Source: Streptococcus parauberis NCFD 2020 (lineage in GTDB: Bacteria; Bacillota; Bacilli; Lactobacillales; Streptococcaceae). From it: a DNA stretch of 64,000 bases. Each line of letters begins with the position of its first letter. The first letter of the stretch is position 1. The translations under genes were made by a program, and so were the position numbers. The notes under the pieces are model-generated. The model was not told where the DNA came from, did no database searches, and saw nothing but the letters and a program-made list of their open reading frames with translations. Where the stretch lies: assembly GCF_000187935.1 (NCBI RefSeq), contig NZ_AEUT02000001.1:620001-684000 (forward strand), written 5' to 3'. Below are positions 56,182 to 63,678 of the stretch, one piece after another.

Positions 56182-56610
56182 CTATATAATCCCATAATAA
56201 TCTGCAAAGATTTCCAATATCCTAGCTCGTTTACGATATATTGTAGCTCTGTCGTAACATGTTTTTTGTGCTATTTCTTCCCATGAGTTAACACTACCTC
56301 TTGACCATCTTAACCAGAATATTTCTGTTAAATCGTCGTCTAATGTGTCTAGTGTGCTCTCTATCGCTTCTTTCTGTGCGTATAAGCTATTTAACCGTTT
56401 ATCACTATCCCACCGTTCTATGATGTTCTCTGTTGGTTTAGAAATGCGGTTAGCTTTTCCACCTCCTATGTTTGTGTCTTCGTTTGGAATATCTGTTACT
56501 TCCAGTTTTCGTACTGCAATCTTATGTTCAATACTTGGATATTCGAATAGTAATTCATCCAATGCTTTTAATTGCGACATACTAAGTTTCCCCACTATTT
56601 GCCCCCCCAT
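56182..56610 (-). CDS. RinA/ArpU-type phage late transcription activator
   Basis: This 142-residue protein resembles ArpU/RinA/DUF722 regulators: a conserved IGGGKANRISKPTENI segment (about 48-63), a helical middle, and a sigma-70 region-4-like HTH at the C-terminus (WEEIAQKTCYDRATIYRKRARI). In related phages such proteins switch on the packaging and structural operon. The first ATG lacks a clear Shine-Dalgarno; a GTG at 56595 or ATG at 56580 is possible. Confidence 0.75.
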   Translation of the reverse strand: MGGQIVGKLSMSQLKALDELLFEYPSIEHKIAVRKLEVTDIPNEDTNIGGGKANRISKPTENIIERWDSDKRLNSLYAQKEAIESTLDTLDDDLTEIFWLRWSRGSVNSWEEIAQKTCYDRATIYRKRARILEIFADYYGII

Positions 56611-56613
56611 TTA

Positions 56614-56668
56614 TGGTATAATATAGTTACGAACTAATACCAAGGCGCTCTTTCGTGGGGCGCTTTTT
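56614..56668 (+). promoter_or_regulatory. Plus-strand extended -10 promoter and nearby terminator hairpin
   Basis: TGGTATAAT (56614-56622) is an extended -10 element facing right. It is followed at 56642-56668 by a hairpin (AAGGCGCTC with GGGCGCTT) and TTTTTG. It could give a very short antisense or decoy transcript opposite the start of the late activator, or the hairpin may serve only in the sense RNA. Confidence 0.35.
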
Positions 56669-56838
56669 GTTGTCTTATCGGAGTAGCTATACCTCTTTTC
56701 TTTTTTTATTTTCGGACAGGCACACGATCCGTATTGAAATTCTCACGATGCCTTATTGAATAGGATATAACCGATAATATCCGTTAGATTTAGTATTTAT
56801 GACGTAAGGAGACCTCCATTTTTTTAATTTCGGTTAAT

Positions 56839-56879
56839 ACCAACCGAGCGAGTCGAACGCTCGTGATACCGTTGTTGGT
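56839..56879 (-). ncRNA. tRNA-like minihelix 2
   Basis: On the minus strand ACCAAC pairs with GTTGGT (6 bp), enclosing the linker AACGGTATCAC and a T-arm GAGCG-TTCGACT-CGCTC with a canonical T-loop. It begins at the stop codon of the upstream gene. It shares CGG and GTATC in the linker with minihelix 1, so the two look related. No space for D or anticodon arms exists. Confidence 0.5.
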
Positions 56880-57250
56880 TATTTTAGTTGCATAATCATA
56901 TCAATATGCGGTGATAGAATAGGAATTAATGCTCTGGTTATGCACCAAACGACAATAATAACTGCTGTCAATATACTTGTATTTTTGAGCACCGCCTTTT
57001 CTCTTGTAACATCATTATTAAAATCAATGGCCACCTCTAAACTTGTAAACGCCCATAAAAGAATAAATAACAAAGGTATTACTAATGCACCTAACCATGA
57101 TATAGATTGTAAAAACCTATACCACTGCCATTCATGTAACAACCGCTCATAAATCTGTGGTGCATTCATATTCAGACTGCTTACAATTTTCTCTAGTTCA
57201 CTAGCTGATATATCTAAAATCTTTGCTAGTGGTTTAATTAGTTCGTTCAT
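56879..57250 (-). CDS. Phage membrane protein of unknown function
   Basis: This 123-residue protein has a polar N-terminus (1-48) and two membrane helices (about 53-70 and 94-112). I recognise no family. It overlaps the upstream gene by four bases, so it belongs to the early or middle operon, and it is the last gene before a structured untranslated region of about 270 bases (56611-56878). Confidence 0.7.
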   Translation of the reverse strand: MNELIKPLAKILDISASELEKIVSSLNMNAPQIYERLLHEWQWYRFLQSISWLGALVIPLLFILLWAFTSLEVAIDFNNDVTREKAVLKNTSILTAVIIVVWCITRALIPILSPHIDMIMQLK

Positions 57251-57435
57251 TTTATTTTCTCCATTTCAGCTACTGATTCAATTGTAAGCCAACCTTTAAA
57301 GTCATTTTTACTGCAATTGCCAACTAAATTATATACTTGTTCAAAAAATTCTAAACCTGCATGATACTCGTTTTTAGCTTCGATTTCTTTGTCCATTCCA
57401 AAATCTTTAAAATATCCTCTTACTAGATATATCAT
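57247..57435 (-). CDS. Small phage protein
   Basis: This 62-residue protein begins MIYLVRGYFKDFGMDKEIEA. It has an alternating beta/alpha pattern and no recognised motif. Both ends overlap neighbours by four bases, typical for tightly packed phage genes. Confidence 0.7.
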   Translation of the reverse strand: MIYLVRGYFKDFGMDKEIEAKNEYHAGLEFFEQVYNLVGNCSKNDFKGWLTIESVAEMEKIK

Positions 57436-57620
57436 TTCAACTCCTCCAATTCTGACAGCGGAACAAATTCAAACTGTGGAAACTGTTCTGCTTCTTTGCG
57501 TTTTATACGACGTGCCTTATTGATATTTCGTGTCATAACTAAAAAGCCAATCCTACTTCTCCACAGAACGTAATAATTCTCATCGATTTTTGACTGCAAC
57601 ACTCCTAACTCTTTATTCAT
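57432..57620 (-). CDS. Small phage protein
   Basis: This 62-residue protein has a basic centre (NINKARRIKRKEAEQFPQF) and no recognised family. The ATG at 57620 with AAAGAGG upstream is chosen over an in-frame codon 27 bases earlier. Confidence 0.65.
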   Translation of the reverse strand: MNKELGVLQSKIDENYYVLWRSRIGFLVMTRNINKARRIKRKEAEQFPQFEFVPLSELEELK

Positions 57621-57637
57621 TCTATGTCCTCTTTCTT

Positions 57638-57955
57638 TTAACCCCACGAAATAAGAATAAATCTATCTAAAATCATATGATTACCAAAAATAGTATAAAT
57701 AGACTCTGTTTTTAATTTTTCAACTTTAAAACCTTCACCAAGCCGATTTTTAAGCAAATCAATTGTCCTTTCGTCACCTAATCTTTTTGCAAGATATTTA
57801 TCTGGTTCTTTTCCAATATTGATACGATAGGCGTTGTACCCTTCCATAGCTGTTTTTTTGATTTTTGCTTCAAGGTTACATTTATCAAAATACCGATTAA
57901 ACCATTTCTCATGGCTTTCGTCACCTAATTCTTTTACTTCATCAAATAAACTCAT
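57638..57955 (-). CDS. Phage protein of unknown function
   Basis: This 105-residue protein begins MSLFDEVKELGDESHEKWF and includes LGDERTIDLLKNRLGEGFKV. It resembles short streptococcal phage proteins with no known role. The ATG at 57955 overlaps the upstream stop (ATGA) and has GAGGTGA before it. Confidence 0.7.
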   Translation of the reverse strand: MSLFDEVKELGDESHEKWFNRYFDKCNLEAKIKKTAMEGYNAYRINIGKEPDKYLAKRLGDERTIDLLKNRLGEGFKVEKLKTESIYTIFGNHMILDRFILISWG

Positions 57956-58455
57956 TCCGTCACCTCTTTCGCCCATCTAAACGCCCAGTCAAAATCTTTG
58001 CGGATTTCTTCTTCGGTTAAATACATGCCCTTTGTAAAATCATTAGTTGAGTAAGTTGTTACAATTCTTACTTTTCCTTCCACCCATTTTTCAAGTCTCA
58101 AAGCTTTTTGCTTATCATTCGGATTTGGAATCTCCACTGTATACAACTTCTCTTTTTCGACTGTGTAGCCGAATTGGTGCATGTTGATTAGTTTGCGAAC
58201 TGGATTATTTGTTTTTTCCATCCAATAATAAAAGTCATCTTTTTTTGGTTTTAAATCATAGATTGACATTTGATATAAATACAAATCATATTCTAAATCT
58301 TCCTTATGCTCTTCATACCACTCAGCCACAAACTTCGGCACGACTGTTTTTGGTTGGTCGAGTTGGTCTAATATATTTATTGCAAATCCTGCAGGAACCA
58401 AACCTGTTCCTTTTTGGCATTCTTTAATAGCTTCTTTCGCTTCTTTTTTATTCAT
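57952..58455 (-). CDS. DUF1642 family phage protein
   Basis: This 167-residue protein has PKTVVPKFVAEWYEEHKED, NNPVRKLINMHQFGYTVEKEKLY and a basic C-terminus. That matches DUF1642, common in prophages of streptococci and lactococci, function unknown. GAAAGAGGTAACAA precedes the ATG. Confidence 0.85.
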   Translation of the reverse strand: MNKKEAKEAIKECQKGTGLVPAGFAINILDQLDQPKTVVPKFVAEWYEEHKEDLEYDLYLYQMSIYDLKPKKDDFYYWMEKTNNPVRKLINMHQFGYTVEKEKLYTVEIPNPNDKQKALRLEKWVEGKVRIVTTYSTNDFTKGMYLTEEEIRKDFDWAFRWAKEVTE

Positions 58456-58510
58456 TTGTTACCTCTTTCTTCTTCAAAATGTAATAAAGGTGTTCTTCAA
58501 ATTCGTTCAT
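58448..58510 (-). CDS. Tiny phage ORF (20 residues)
   Basis: An ATG at 58510 with GGAGGT eight bases upstream opens a 20-residue frame, MNEFEEHLYYILKKKEVTNE. Its stop overlaps the start of the DUF1642 gene. It may be a leader peptide coupling translation, or only a chance frame; the strong ribosome-binding site supports use. Confidence 0.4.
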   Translation of the reverse strand: MNEFEEHLYYILKKKEVTNE

Positions 58511-58683
58511 CAGCAACCACCTCCGCAACCTGAATCGATTCGCTCTTTAAATATTTCAATGTCATCTACCACATCTGCCAACACTCGTTTTTCTTGGTTT
58601 ATGTCTTTTTCACTTGCACCGTCACGTTCAATATAATGTTCTAATGCGTGTTTTAGGATGTGTAATCTTCTAAATTCGTTCAT
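58510..58683 (-). CDS. Small phage protein with Cys/Gly-rich end
   Basis: This 57-residue protein begins MNEFRRLHILKHALEHYIERD and ends in SGCGGGC. It is helical and charged. It overlaps the upstream 47-residue ORF and abuts the tiny downstream ORF. No family is recognised; the CGGGC end could bind metal. Confidence 0.6.
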   Translation of the reverse strand: MNEFRRLHILKHALEHYIERDGASEKDINQEKRVLADVVDDIEIFKERIDSGCGGGC

Positions 58684-58813
58684 GCTGTGCCTCGCTACAA
58701 TATCGTTTAAGAAGTTTACTTAGTTCTTTTTCGTACTCATCAGGCATAAGCAATTCAGTATATGCCCGCATTTGTAATTTTTCATACTCGACTTCGTATT
58801 CTTGTCTTGTCAT
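58670..58813 (-). CDS. Small phage protein
   Basis: This 47-residue frame begins MTRQEYEVEYEKLQMRAY and has GGAGGATAGGG before the ATG. It is helical and charged, with no recognised motif. It overlaps the next gene by 14 bases. Confidence 0.55.
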   Translation of the reverse strand: MTRQEYEVEYEKLQMRAYTELLMPDEYEKELSKLLKRYCSEAQHERI

Positions 58814-58815
58814 CC

Positions 58816-59298
58816 CTATCCTCCATTTCCAGTAAGTTCAAATTTCATAAACGTCATCCAGTGAGTTGTTCCTCGTTGCTGTCCAAAAAGTGGTCTAAAC
58901 GGTATTGCTGATAAAACCTCTTTTACATTTACCTGACAATCAGACCATTTAAAAACTAAAGTGCCACCAACTTTTAAAGCTCGCATACATTCTTCAAAGC
59001 CTTTTGAAATATCTTCTTTCCAGTTGTCTTTATCAAGTTGGCCATACTGTGCTTTCATAATTGAATTCTGGCCAACATGTTTTAAATGTGGCGGATCAAA
59101 CACAACCAAGTTAAATGTATTGTCTTCAAATGGCATATTTCTAAAATCTCCAACAACATCAGGTTGAACATTTACATGCTTCCCATGAATGTCAAATGTC
59201 TCTTGTCTGATATCCATAAAAATGGTATGTTTTTCATTTTTGTCAAACCAAAATAACCGACTGCCACAACAAGCATCTAAAATTTTAATTTCTGACAT
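58816..59298 (-). CDS. Phage class I SAM-dependent methyltransferase-like protein
   Basis: This 160-residue protein has a short motif I (LDACCGSRLF), a DIRQE acidic position and a catalytic-type VVFDPPHLKHVG. Such genes are common in streptococcal phages. The substrate may be DNA or a small molecule; DPPH is unlike the usual DPPY of adenine methylases. The ATG at 59298 with GGAGG is preferred over a GTG six bases earlier. Confidence 0.75.
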   Translation of the reverse strand: MSEIKILDACCGSRLFWFDKNEKHTIFMDIRQETFDIHGKHVNVQPDVVGDFRNMPFEDNTFNLVVFDPPHLKHVGQNSIMKAQYGQLDKDNWKEDISKGFEECMRALKVGGTLVFKWSDCQVNVKEVLSAIPFRPLFGQQRGTTHWMTFMKFELTGNGG

Positions 59299-59300
59299 CT

Positions 59301-59510
59301 TCACCCTCCGTTCTTCGTTAATTCCGCAATCCTAGCAGTCTTATCAGCTGATTCTTCACTAACTTTTTTAAGCTGTTTCTGCGTTCTATCTAGTTGTTTA
59401 GTTAGTCCGTCGATTTGTGGTTGGTAGTAAACATTAGAAATGTATACACCAAGACTAAAAATAATAAACAGGAACACTGCGAGTAACAAATTTTCTAACC
59501 AGTCTGTCAT
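59301..59510 (-). CDS. Small phage membrane protein with coiled coil
   Basis: This 69-residue protein has one N-terminal membrane helix (about 7-27) and then a charged coiled coil (LTKQLDRTQKQLKKVSEE). No family is recognised. It overlaps the upstream gene by four bases. Confidence 0.65.
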   Translation of the reverse strand: MTDWLENLLLAVFLFIIFSLGVYISNVYYQPQIDGLTKQLDRTQKQLKKVSEESADKTARIAELTKNGG

Positions 59511-59692
59511 TCTTGTACCTCGTAATTCAGTGCATTCATCAAAAACGGATTATCTTCTGCAATTTCTTCTAATTGATAAACTTCAACAATTTCTCTTTCA
59601 ATAAGTTCATCAAGTATTTCTTCTTTTGCTAATGCTCTATTTGCATAGTCAATTGGCAAAGTCATCATTCCTGCTTTATTGTTTTCTTTCAT
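59507..59692 (-). CDS. Small acidic phage protein
   Basis: This 61-residue protein begins MKENNKAGMMTLPIDYANRA and is rich in E and I. I recognise no motif. Its start overlaps the stop of the 56-residue ORF upstream. Confidence 0.6.
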   Translation of the reverse strand: MKENNKAGMMTLPIDYANRALAKEEILDELIEREIVEVYQLEEIAEDNPFLMNALNYEVQE

Positions 59693-59859
59693 TCTTCCAC
59701 CTCTTTATAAGACAGCGTAACTACTAACTTCCTACCTGAACCATTGTCAGTCAATTCAGCAGTACACACTGTTGAGTTGTCATTTCTTAAATAAACCAAA
59801 AGGTCCATTATAGTTGCATTCAAAAAATCTTGTGGTGTTTTAATTTCAATGTTGTTCAT
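59689..59859 (-). CDS. Small phage protein
   Basis: This 56-residue frame begins MNNIEIKTPQDFLNATIMDL. It overlaps both neighbours by four bases (ATGA), which supports it as a real gene. No motif is recognised. Confidence 0.65.
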   Translation of the reverse strand: MNNIEIKTPQDFLNATIMDLLVYLRNDNSTVCTAELTDNGSGRKLVVTLSYKEVEE

Positions 59860-60269
59860 TCTTCCACGCTTTCTAGTTCGTAAATGTTGCCGATGACTTC
59901 ATTCTCATCTACTTCGCTCCAAAGCGATATTGCTTGTTTATTTTTATCATCAACAATCAACCAACTACCTTCTAAAAATGTGACAACACCTTTTATTTCA
60001 TCAACTATCTGTTCACCTTTGAACTTAGGTATTGAAAATGTTTGCTTAACAATATCCCCTTCAAAAATTTCTTTTCCGTTTTTATCAAACAAACCTGTGG
60101 ATTGCATCAAATGGTACTCACCATCATTTAATATCGTCGTAAAAAATTCATCAAATTTATCACCAATAGGTGAGCAATGTGCAGCGAGGTTGTTTTTTGT
60201 CCAAAATAAACCTCTAACTCCACGCATAATCTGTTGATTCTTATCCCAAGCTCTAAATTTTGGTATCAT
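59856..60269 (-). CDS. YopX family phage protein
   Basis: This 137-residue protein has IPKFRAWDKNQQIM at the N-terminus, LMQSTGLFDKNGKEIFEGDIVK in the middle and VIGNIYE near the end. That is the YopX signature known from SPbeta and many phages. Its role is unknown. Confidence 0.92.
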   Translation of the reverse strand: MIPKFRAWDKNQQIMRGVRGLFWTKNNLAAHCSPIGDKFDEFFTTILNDGEYHLMQSTGLFDKNGKEIFEGDIVKQTFSIPKFKGEQIVDEIKGVVTFLEGSWLIVDDKNKQAISLWSEVDENEVIGNIYELESVEE

Positions 60270-60508
60270 TCCACTTCCTCCATTAATTTCCTCATACGAG
60301 TAAGAACATTTTTGTCTGGTAAGTCTTCCTCGTTATATAACCGATTAGCTTTATTTGCTGAAACGTTTAGCATTTTGCCAATCTCTACATAATTATCAGT
60401 ATTTAACCAATCTTTAAAATTCCTTAGTTCGTCCAATGGTGTTAAATACTGCTTGTTGGTGACAGTTACTGCGAACTTTGTTTTCAATTTATTGCTTCCT
60501 GTGGTCAT
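60266..60508 (-). CDS. Small phage protein with HTH-like segment
   Basis: This 80-residue protein contains YVEIGKMLNVSANKANRLYN (about 40-59), which looks like a helix-turn-helix, and a short acidic end. It may bind DNA. It overlaps its neighbours by four bases. Confidence 0.6.
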   Translation of the reverse strand: MTTGSNKLKTKFAVTVTNKQYLTPLDELRNFKDWLNTDNYVEIGKMLNVSANKANRLYNEEDLPDKNVLTRMRKLMEEVE

Positions 60509-60786
60509 ATGTATAAACTTTCTATCATAGCCATTTTGTTTTTAATTCTCCTAATGGCACGCTGTTTTTCTCTCTCCTCCGATTCATCAACTAGATATTT
60601 CCTAGCAATAGCAAGTTCCTTCATCGGATTTTTCTCTCTTTGGCTTACGGACAAACTGATCATGGCCTTGAATTCTTTTTCAGTGTAATATTTTTCAAAA
60701 TATAGCAATTTTGACGGCGCTGGTAGTCTCCCAATTCTTTTTTGACTGTGCACAAGATTGATATATTCTGTGATATGTTTTCCCAT
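60505..60786 (-). CDS. Phage protein of unknown function
   Basis: This 93-residue basic protein begins MGKHITEYINLVHSQKRIGR and includes KRAIRR-like basic clusters near its end. No strong Shine-Dalgarno is seen. It overlaps a second open frame (60695-60865), so one of the two may be read through a frameshift or only one may be real. Confidence 0.55.
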   Translation of the reverse strand: MGKHITEYINLVHSQKRIGRLPAPSKLLYFEKYYTEKEFKAMISLSVSQREKNPMKELAIARKYLVDESEEREKQRAIRRIKNKMAMIESLYI

Positions 60787-60865
60787 CTGTCATTCCAAAT
60801 TCGTCATACAGGCTTTTTCTTATATCTTCATCAAATCTTTTGTAAAATTCATCTACTAAATTCAT
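60695..60865 (-). CDS. Overlapping small ORF after rusA
   Basis: This 56-residue frame begins MNLVDEFYKRFDEDIRKSLY and starts at an ATG that overlaps the rusA stop (ATGA), the usual coupling in this operon. It overlaps the next gene by 92 bases in another frame. Confidence 0.5.
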   Translation of the reverse strand: MNLVDEFYKRFDEDIRKSLYDEFGMTDGKTYHRIYQSCAQSKKNWETTSAVKIAIF

Positions 60866-61344
60866 AATTCTGTAATTTCAACCTCAATTCTAGGATTTGG
60901 ACTGTATACCTTTTTTGCAACCAGATAGCATATAATGTTGTCATCAGACCAAACTTTATTTGATTTTGTGATACTGTCAAAAACAGACTTTACTAGATTA
61001 TCGATATCAGGAAGCTTGTCGTGCCATATAAGTTCTTTAACAAACCTGATGAACTTTTCCTTAGTCGACTGTCTTGAACGCTCTGACGGCTCTTTTTTGA
61101 GTTTCTCAGGGGCTTCCATGAAGAAAGTGACATCTACTTTTATTGGTGTCTCGTAAAATGGCCCTTTGTATAGATTTTTGACTAGCATTGTGCAAGCACG
61201 TCGCCAAACTCTCATGTTCCTATCTTCTCTGACAATAATGCGATTGTTTTTTATTGATGATCGTGGTCTGCTCTGTGGTTTTGGTTCTATCGGTATTATT
61301 AATTTATAAGTATTCAAATATATCTGTCTGCCTTCCTCTTTCAA
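60862..61344 (-). CDS. RusA family Holliday junction endonuclease
   Basis: This protein of about 150-160 residues has IPIEPKPQSRPRSS at the start, LPDIDNLVKSVFDSI with the catalytic aspartates and VWSDDNIICYL. It resolves branched DNA during phage replication. The start is a TTG at 61344, overlapping the upstream stop, or another TTG at 61317; neither has an ideal Shine-Dalgarno. Confidence 0.9.
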   Translation of the reverse strand: MKEEGRQIYLNTYKLIIPIEPKPQSRPRSSIKNNRIIVREDRNMRVWRRACTMLVKNLYKGPFYETPIKVDVTFFMEAPEKLKKEPSERSRQSTKEKFIRFVKELIWHDKLPDIDNLVKSVFDSITKSNKVWSDDNIICYLVAKKVYSPNPRIEVEITEL

Positions 61345-62093
61345 AATAAACTGGTTTGAAAGGTACTTAACATTTCTGATTGTGCCTTATTGTAAAAATC
61401 TTTCTTGATTTCAAACCCATAAGCACAGCGATTCATTTCAATGGCGGCTCGAATAGTTGACCCACTTCCAGCTACTGGATCAATAACAACATCCTCAGGG
61501 TCTGTAAAGATTTCAATTAATCGTTTTAAAACTGGTATTGGTTTCTGTGTTGGGTGAATTGTTGGATATGAGCTGTCCTTTTCCCAAACCATATGATTTA
61601 GAACCATTGAGCCATTGTTGTTAAATTTCGGTAGTTTATCACGATATAAAACAGTTGCTTCTTCGGTAGCTCCAACAATTTTCATATTTGCTTTTAAAAC
61701 TTGAGGGCTTGATTTCTTAGTAAAATACAATGGATATGCGTTATTAAAACCATGCTTTTTTCCACACTGGATAACCATCTCTCTTTGTTGCCATGAATGA
61801 AAGACTATCATCGCTGGGGCTTGCCCTTTTTCTTTTGGTTCTTTTTTTAGCAACCTTGCACAAAAATCAAAGAAGTTATTAATTTTGAAATCATTATCAG
61901 TATCAAAGAATGACTTTCCAGCTAGTTTTGACTCTCCGTTTTTATTACTACCATTTTCATACCACCGCGGATCACTTGCATAAGCGTTATTACCTAAATT
62001 ATATGGAATATCTGCGATAATTAATTGCGCTCTTGGAATTTGATACCGTTTTGCATTTTCGAAGTGGTCATTAAATAATTCATATCTAGCCAT
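61341..62093 (-). CDS. Phage DNA methyltransferase (N4/N6, beta class)
   Basis: This 250-residue enzyme has motif IV at IADIPYNLG (residues 26-34), where the common D/N-PPY is DIPY, and motif I at DPVAGSGST (205-213). The order IV then I marks the beta class. PTQKP lies before motif I. No restriction partner is visible, so it is an orphan that may protect phage DNA from host restriction. Confidence 0.88.
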   Translation of the reverse strand: MARYELFNDHFENAKRYQIPRAQLIIADIPYNLGNNAYASDPRWYENGSNKNGESKLAGKSFFDTDNDFKINNFFDFCARLLKKEPKEKGQAPAMIVFHSWQQREMVIQCGKKHGFNNAYPLYFTKKSSPQVLKANMKIVGATEEATVLYRDKLPKFNNNGSMVLNHMVWEKDSSYPTIHPTQKPIPVLKRLIEIFTDPEDVVIDPVAGSGSTIRAAIEMNRCAYGFEIKKDFYNKAQSEMLSTFQTSLF

Positions 62094-62361
62094 TCTTACC
62101 CTCCAACCAGACCGCTAACATTAAGCAATAATTGGCCATGTCCTTAAGGGTGTCTGATAAACTTTCTTTTACATTAGCTTCGCTTTTTATTAGGTTTTTT
62201 AAACGAGTAAACTTATCCATGATTCTTGTAACGCCTGCTATGATACCTAACTCATTTAACGATTCTTCAAATGAACTGCCATAATCTGCATTCTTCTTCA
62301 AAAACGTTTGAAAATTTTCGTCGTATACTTTTTGCATTGTTTCTGCGTTTATCTTATCCAT
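62086..62361 (-). CDS. DUF1599 (nucleotide-modification-associated) protein
   Basis: This 91-residue protein has KKNADYGSSFEESLNELGI and ESLSDTLKDMANYC, the pattern of DUF1599/Nmad1 proteins, which look like MazG-type nucleotide pyrophosphatases. It lies beside the methyltransferase and overlaps it by eight bases, so it may act on modified nucleotides. The activity is unproven. Confidence 0.75.
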   Translation of the reverse strand: MDKINAETMQKVYDENFQTFLKKNADYGSSFEESLNELGIIAGVTRIMDKFTRLKNLIKSEANVKESLSDTLKDMANYCLMLAVWLEGKNG

Positions 62362-62512
62362 TCATCACCTCAATTGGTCTCTCTTTTTTAACTGTTATCG
62401 GTAAGTGATTGTAAAACCATTCAGCCTGTTCCATTGTGTCAAAGTAATGTTTTTCATATTCCGTCACAAACCAATTTTTACGTTGCTTAATTAATACTTG
62501 ATATTTTTTCAT
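62354..62512 (-). CDS. Small phage protein
   Basis: This 52-residue basic protein begins MKKYQVLIKQRKNWFVTEYE and has an alternating pattern with aromatic residues. It overlaps the VRR-NUC gene by 26 bases and the next gene by eight. No motif is recognised. Confidence 0.6.
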   Translation of the reverse strand: MKKYQVLIKQRKNWFVTEYEKHYFDTMEQAEWFYNHLPITVKKERPIEVMNG

Positions 62513-62834
62513 CTTCAATTATCTCCAATGCATCTTCCACAGACCTAGCCACACCAGCTAGTGCGCCTTTAGATTTTGCTACTTTCATAAAATTTTCTTG
62601 TTCTGGTCTTACTCGACCTTTATTGTCTTTTACTTCTATAAAAAATATTTGTCCATCTTGCCTATATCCAAATAAATCTGGGAAGCCTTTAGGTGCTCCT
62701 GTAGAAAACCATCTACCATCTTTCATCTTGACTTTGCCAACATTTATCCTAAAGCAAGGAATGCCTAACTTTGTAAGTTCCAATCTAATAAGAGATTGAA
62801 TATCGTGTTCCGACTTTTCGTTTTGCTGATTCAA
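62487..62834 (-). CDS. VRR-NUC domain nuclease
   Basis: This 115-residue stand-alone VRR-NUC protein has the PD-(D/E)xK core: D53 in KGFPDLFG, E67 and K69 in FFIEVKDNKG and Q79. These nucleases act on branched DNA or replication intermediates. The start lies inside the end of the primase gene. Confidence 0.9.
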   Translation of the reverse strand: MNQQNEKSEHDIQSLIRLELTKLGIPCFRINVGKVKMKDGRWFSTGAPKGFPDLFGYRQDGQIFFIEVKDNKGRVRPEQENFMKVAKSKGALAGVARSVEDALEIIEDEKISSIN

Positions 62835-63660
62835 TAGTTAGTTCGAACTCCTCTCTCGTAAATACATCTCTACCTTTAACAGTTCCAATGACTGAAGACA
62901 AATCATCAATATCAATATCGTTTTCAAACGCCCAACAAGCACCCTTAAATAAATCATCATTCCTGTTATACGATGTTCCAGTGGCAACTCTTTCATAAGC
63001 TTCTCTACCTTCATGGTTTCCTGTTGATTTTGGTTTAACAATTGAACCACTAAAGTAAGTAGTAAAGTTTTCTTTTGGCTTGAATATTTCTTCTTCAAAT
63101 TTTCCATTATAGTAAGGTAAGTTTTTAACTGCTTTTAAAACCTCACGTCCATCAGATGGGAAAATTTTGACATAGTTATTGTCATGCGCTTTGATATCAA
63201 TACTTGGAAGTACACTTGGTTTTTGTGAGTAATTAACACCATCACGTTTTTTAAACAAGACATGCATGCCACCACTTTTTGTGATTTCCACAAACGTATT
63301 TTTAAAATTACCAATCAATTCTTCTTTATATTCACTTTTTAATAGAGAAGAATAACCATCTAAACCATTGTTATAACGTTCTGTTGATAGCACTGATAGC
63401 AAATCAACACCAAGCGTTTTTATCATCGTTTTTAATTCTTTAGCTAATTTTTCATCTGTCATTTTGTGAGTATCAATATCTATACACCACATTCCTCTCA
63501 TGAGTAGTGCATAGTCACATTCAAGCCAATTAATGCTTTTTATAATGTCCTCTGTTATTTGGATATCTTTAAATTTAATTATCGGTCTACCAGTCTTTTT
63601 GTTAAGTGGTATGACTTGATAACCTTTTTTTAGAAATGATAGTGCTGTAGTGTGGTGCAT
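62785..63660 (-). CDS. Bifunctional DNA primase/polymerase (Prim-Pol)
   Basis: This 291-residue archaeo-eukaryotic-type primase has D61 and D63 in WCIDIDTHK and the SGGMHVLF (G-x-H) motif of AEP enzymes. A C-terminal primase-C-like helix bundle lies at about 215-285. It makes primers for phage replication. Upstream there is a 226-base gap with repeats and then the end of another gene. Confidence 0.88.
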   Translation of the reverse strand: MHHTTALSFLKKGYQVIPLNKKTGRPIIKFKDIQITEDIIKSINWLECDYALLMRGMWCIDIDTHKMTDEKLAKELKTMIKTLGVDLLSVLSTERYNNGLDGYSSLLKSEYKEELIGNFKNTFVEITKSGGMHVLFKKRDGVNYSQKPSVLPSIDIKAHDNNYVKIFPSDGREVLKAVKNLPYYNGKFEEEIFKPKENFTTYFSGSIVKPKSTGNHEGREAYERVATGTSYNRNDDLFKGACWAFENDIDIDDLSSVIGTVKGRDVFTREEFELTIESAKRKVGTRYSISY

Positions 63661-63678
63661 TTAATAATTACCAAATCG

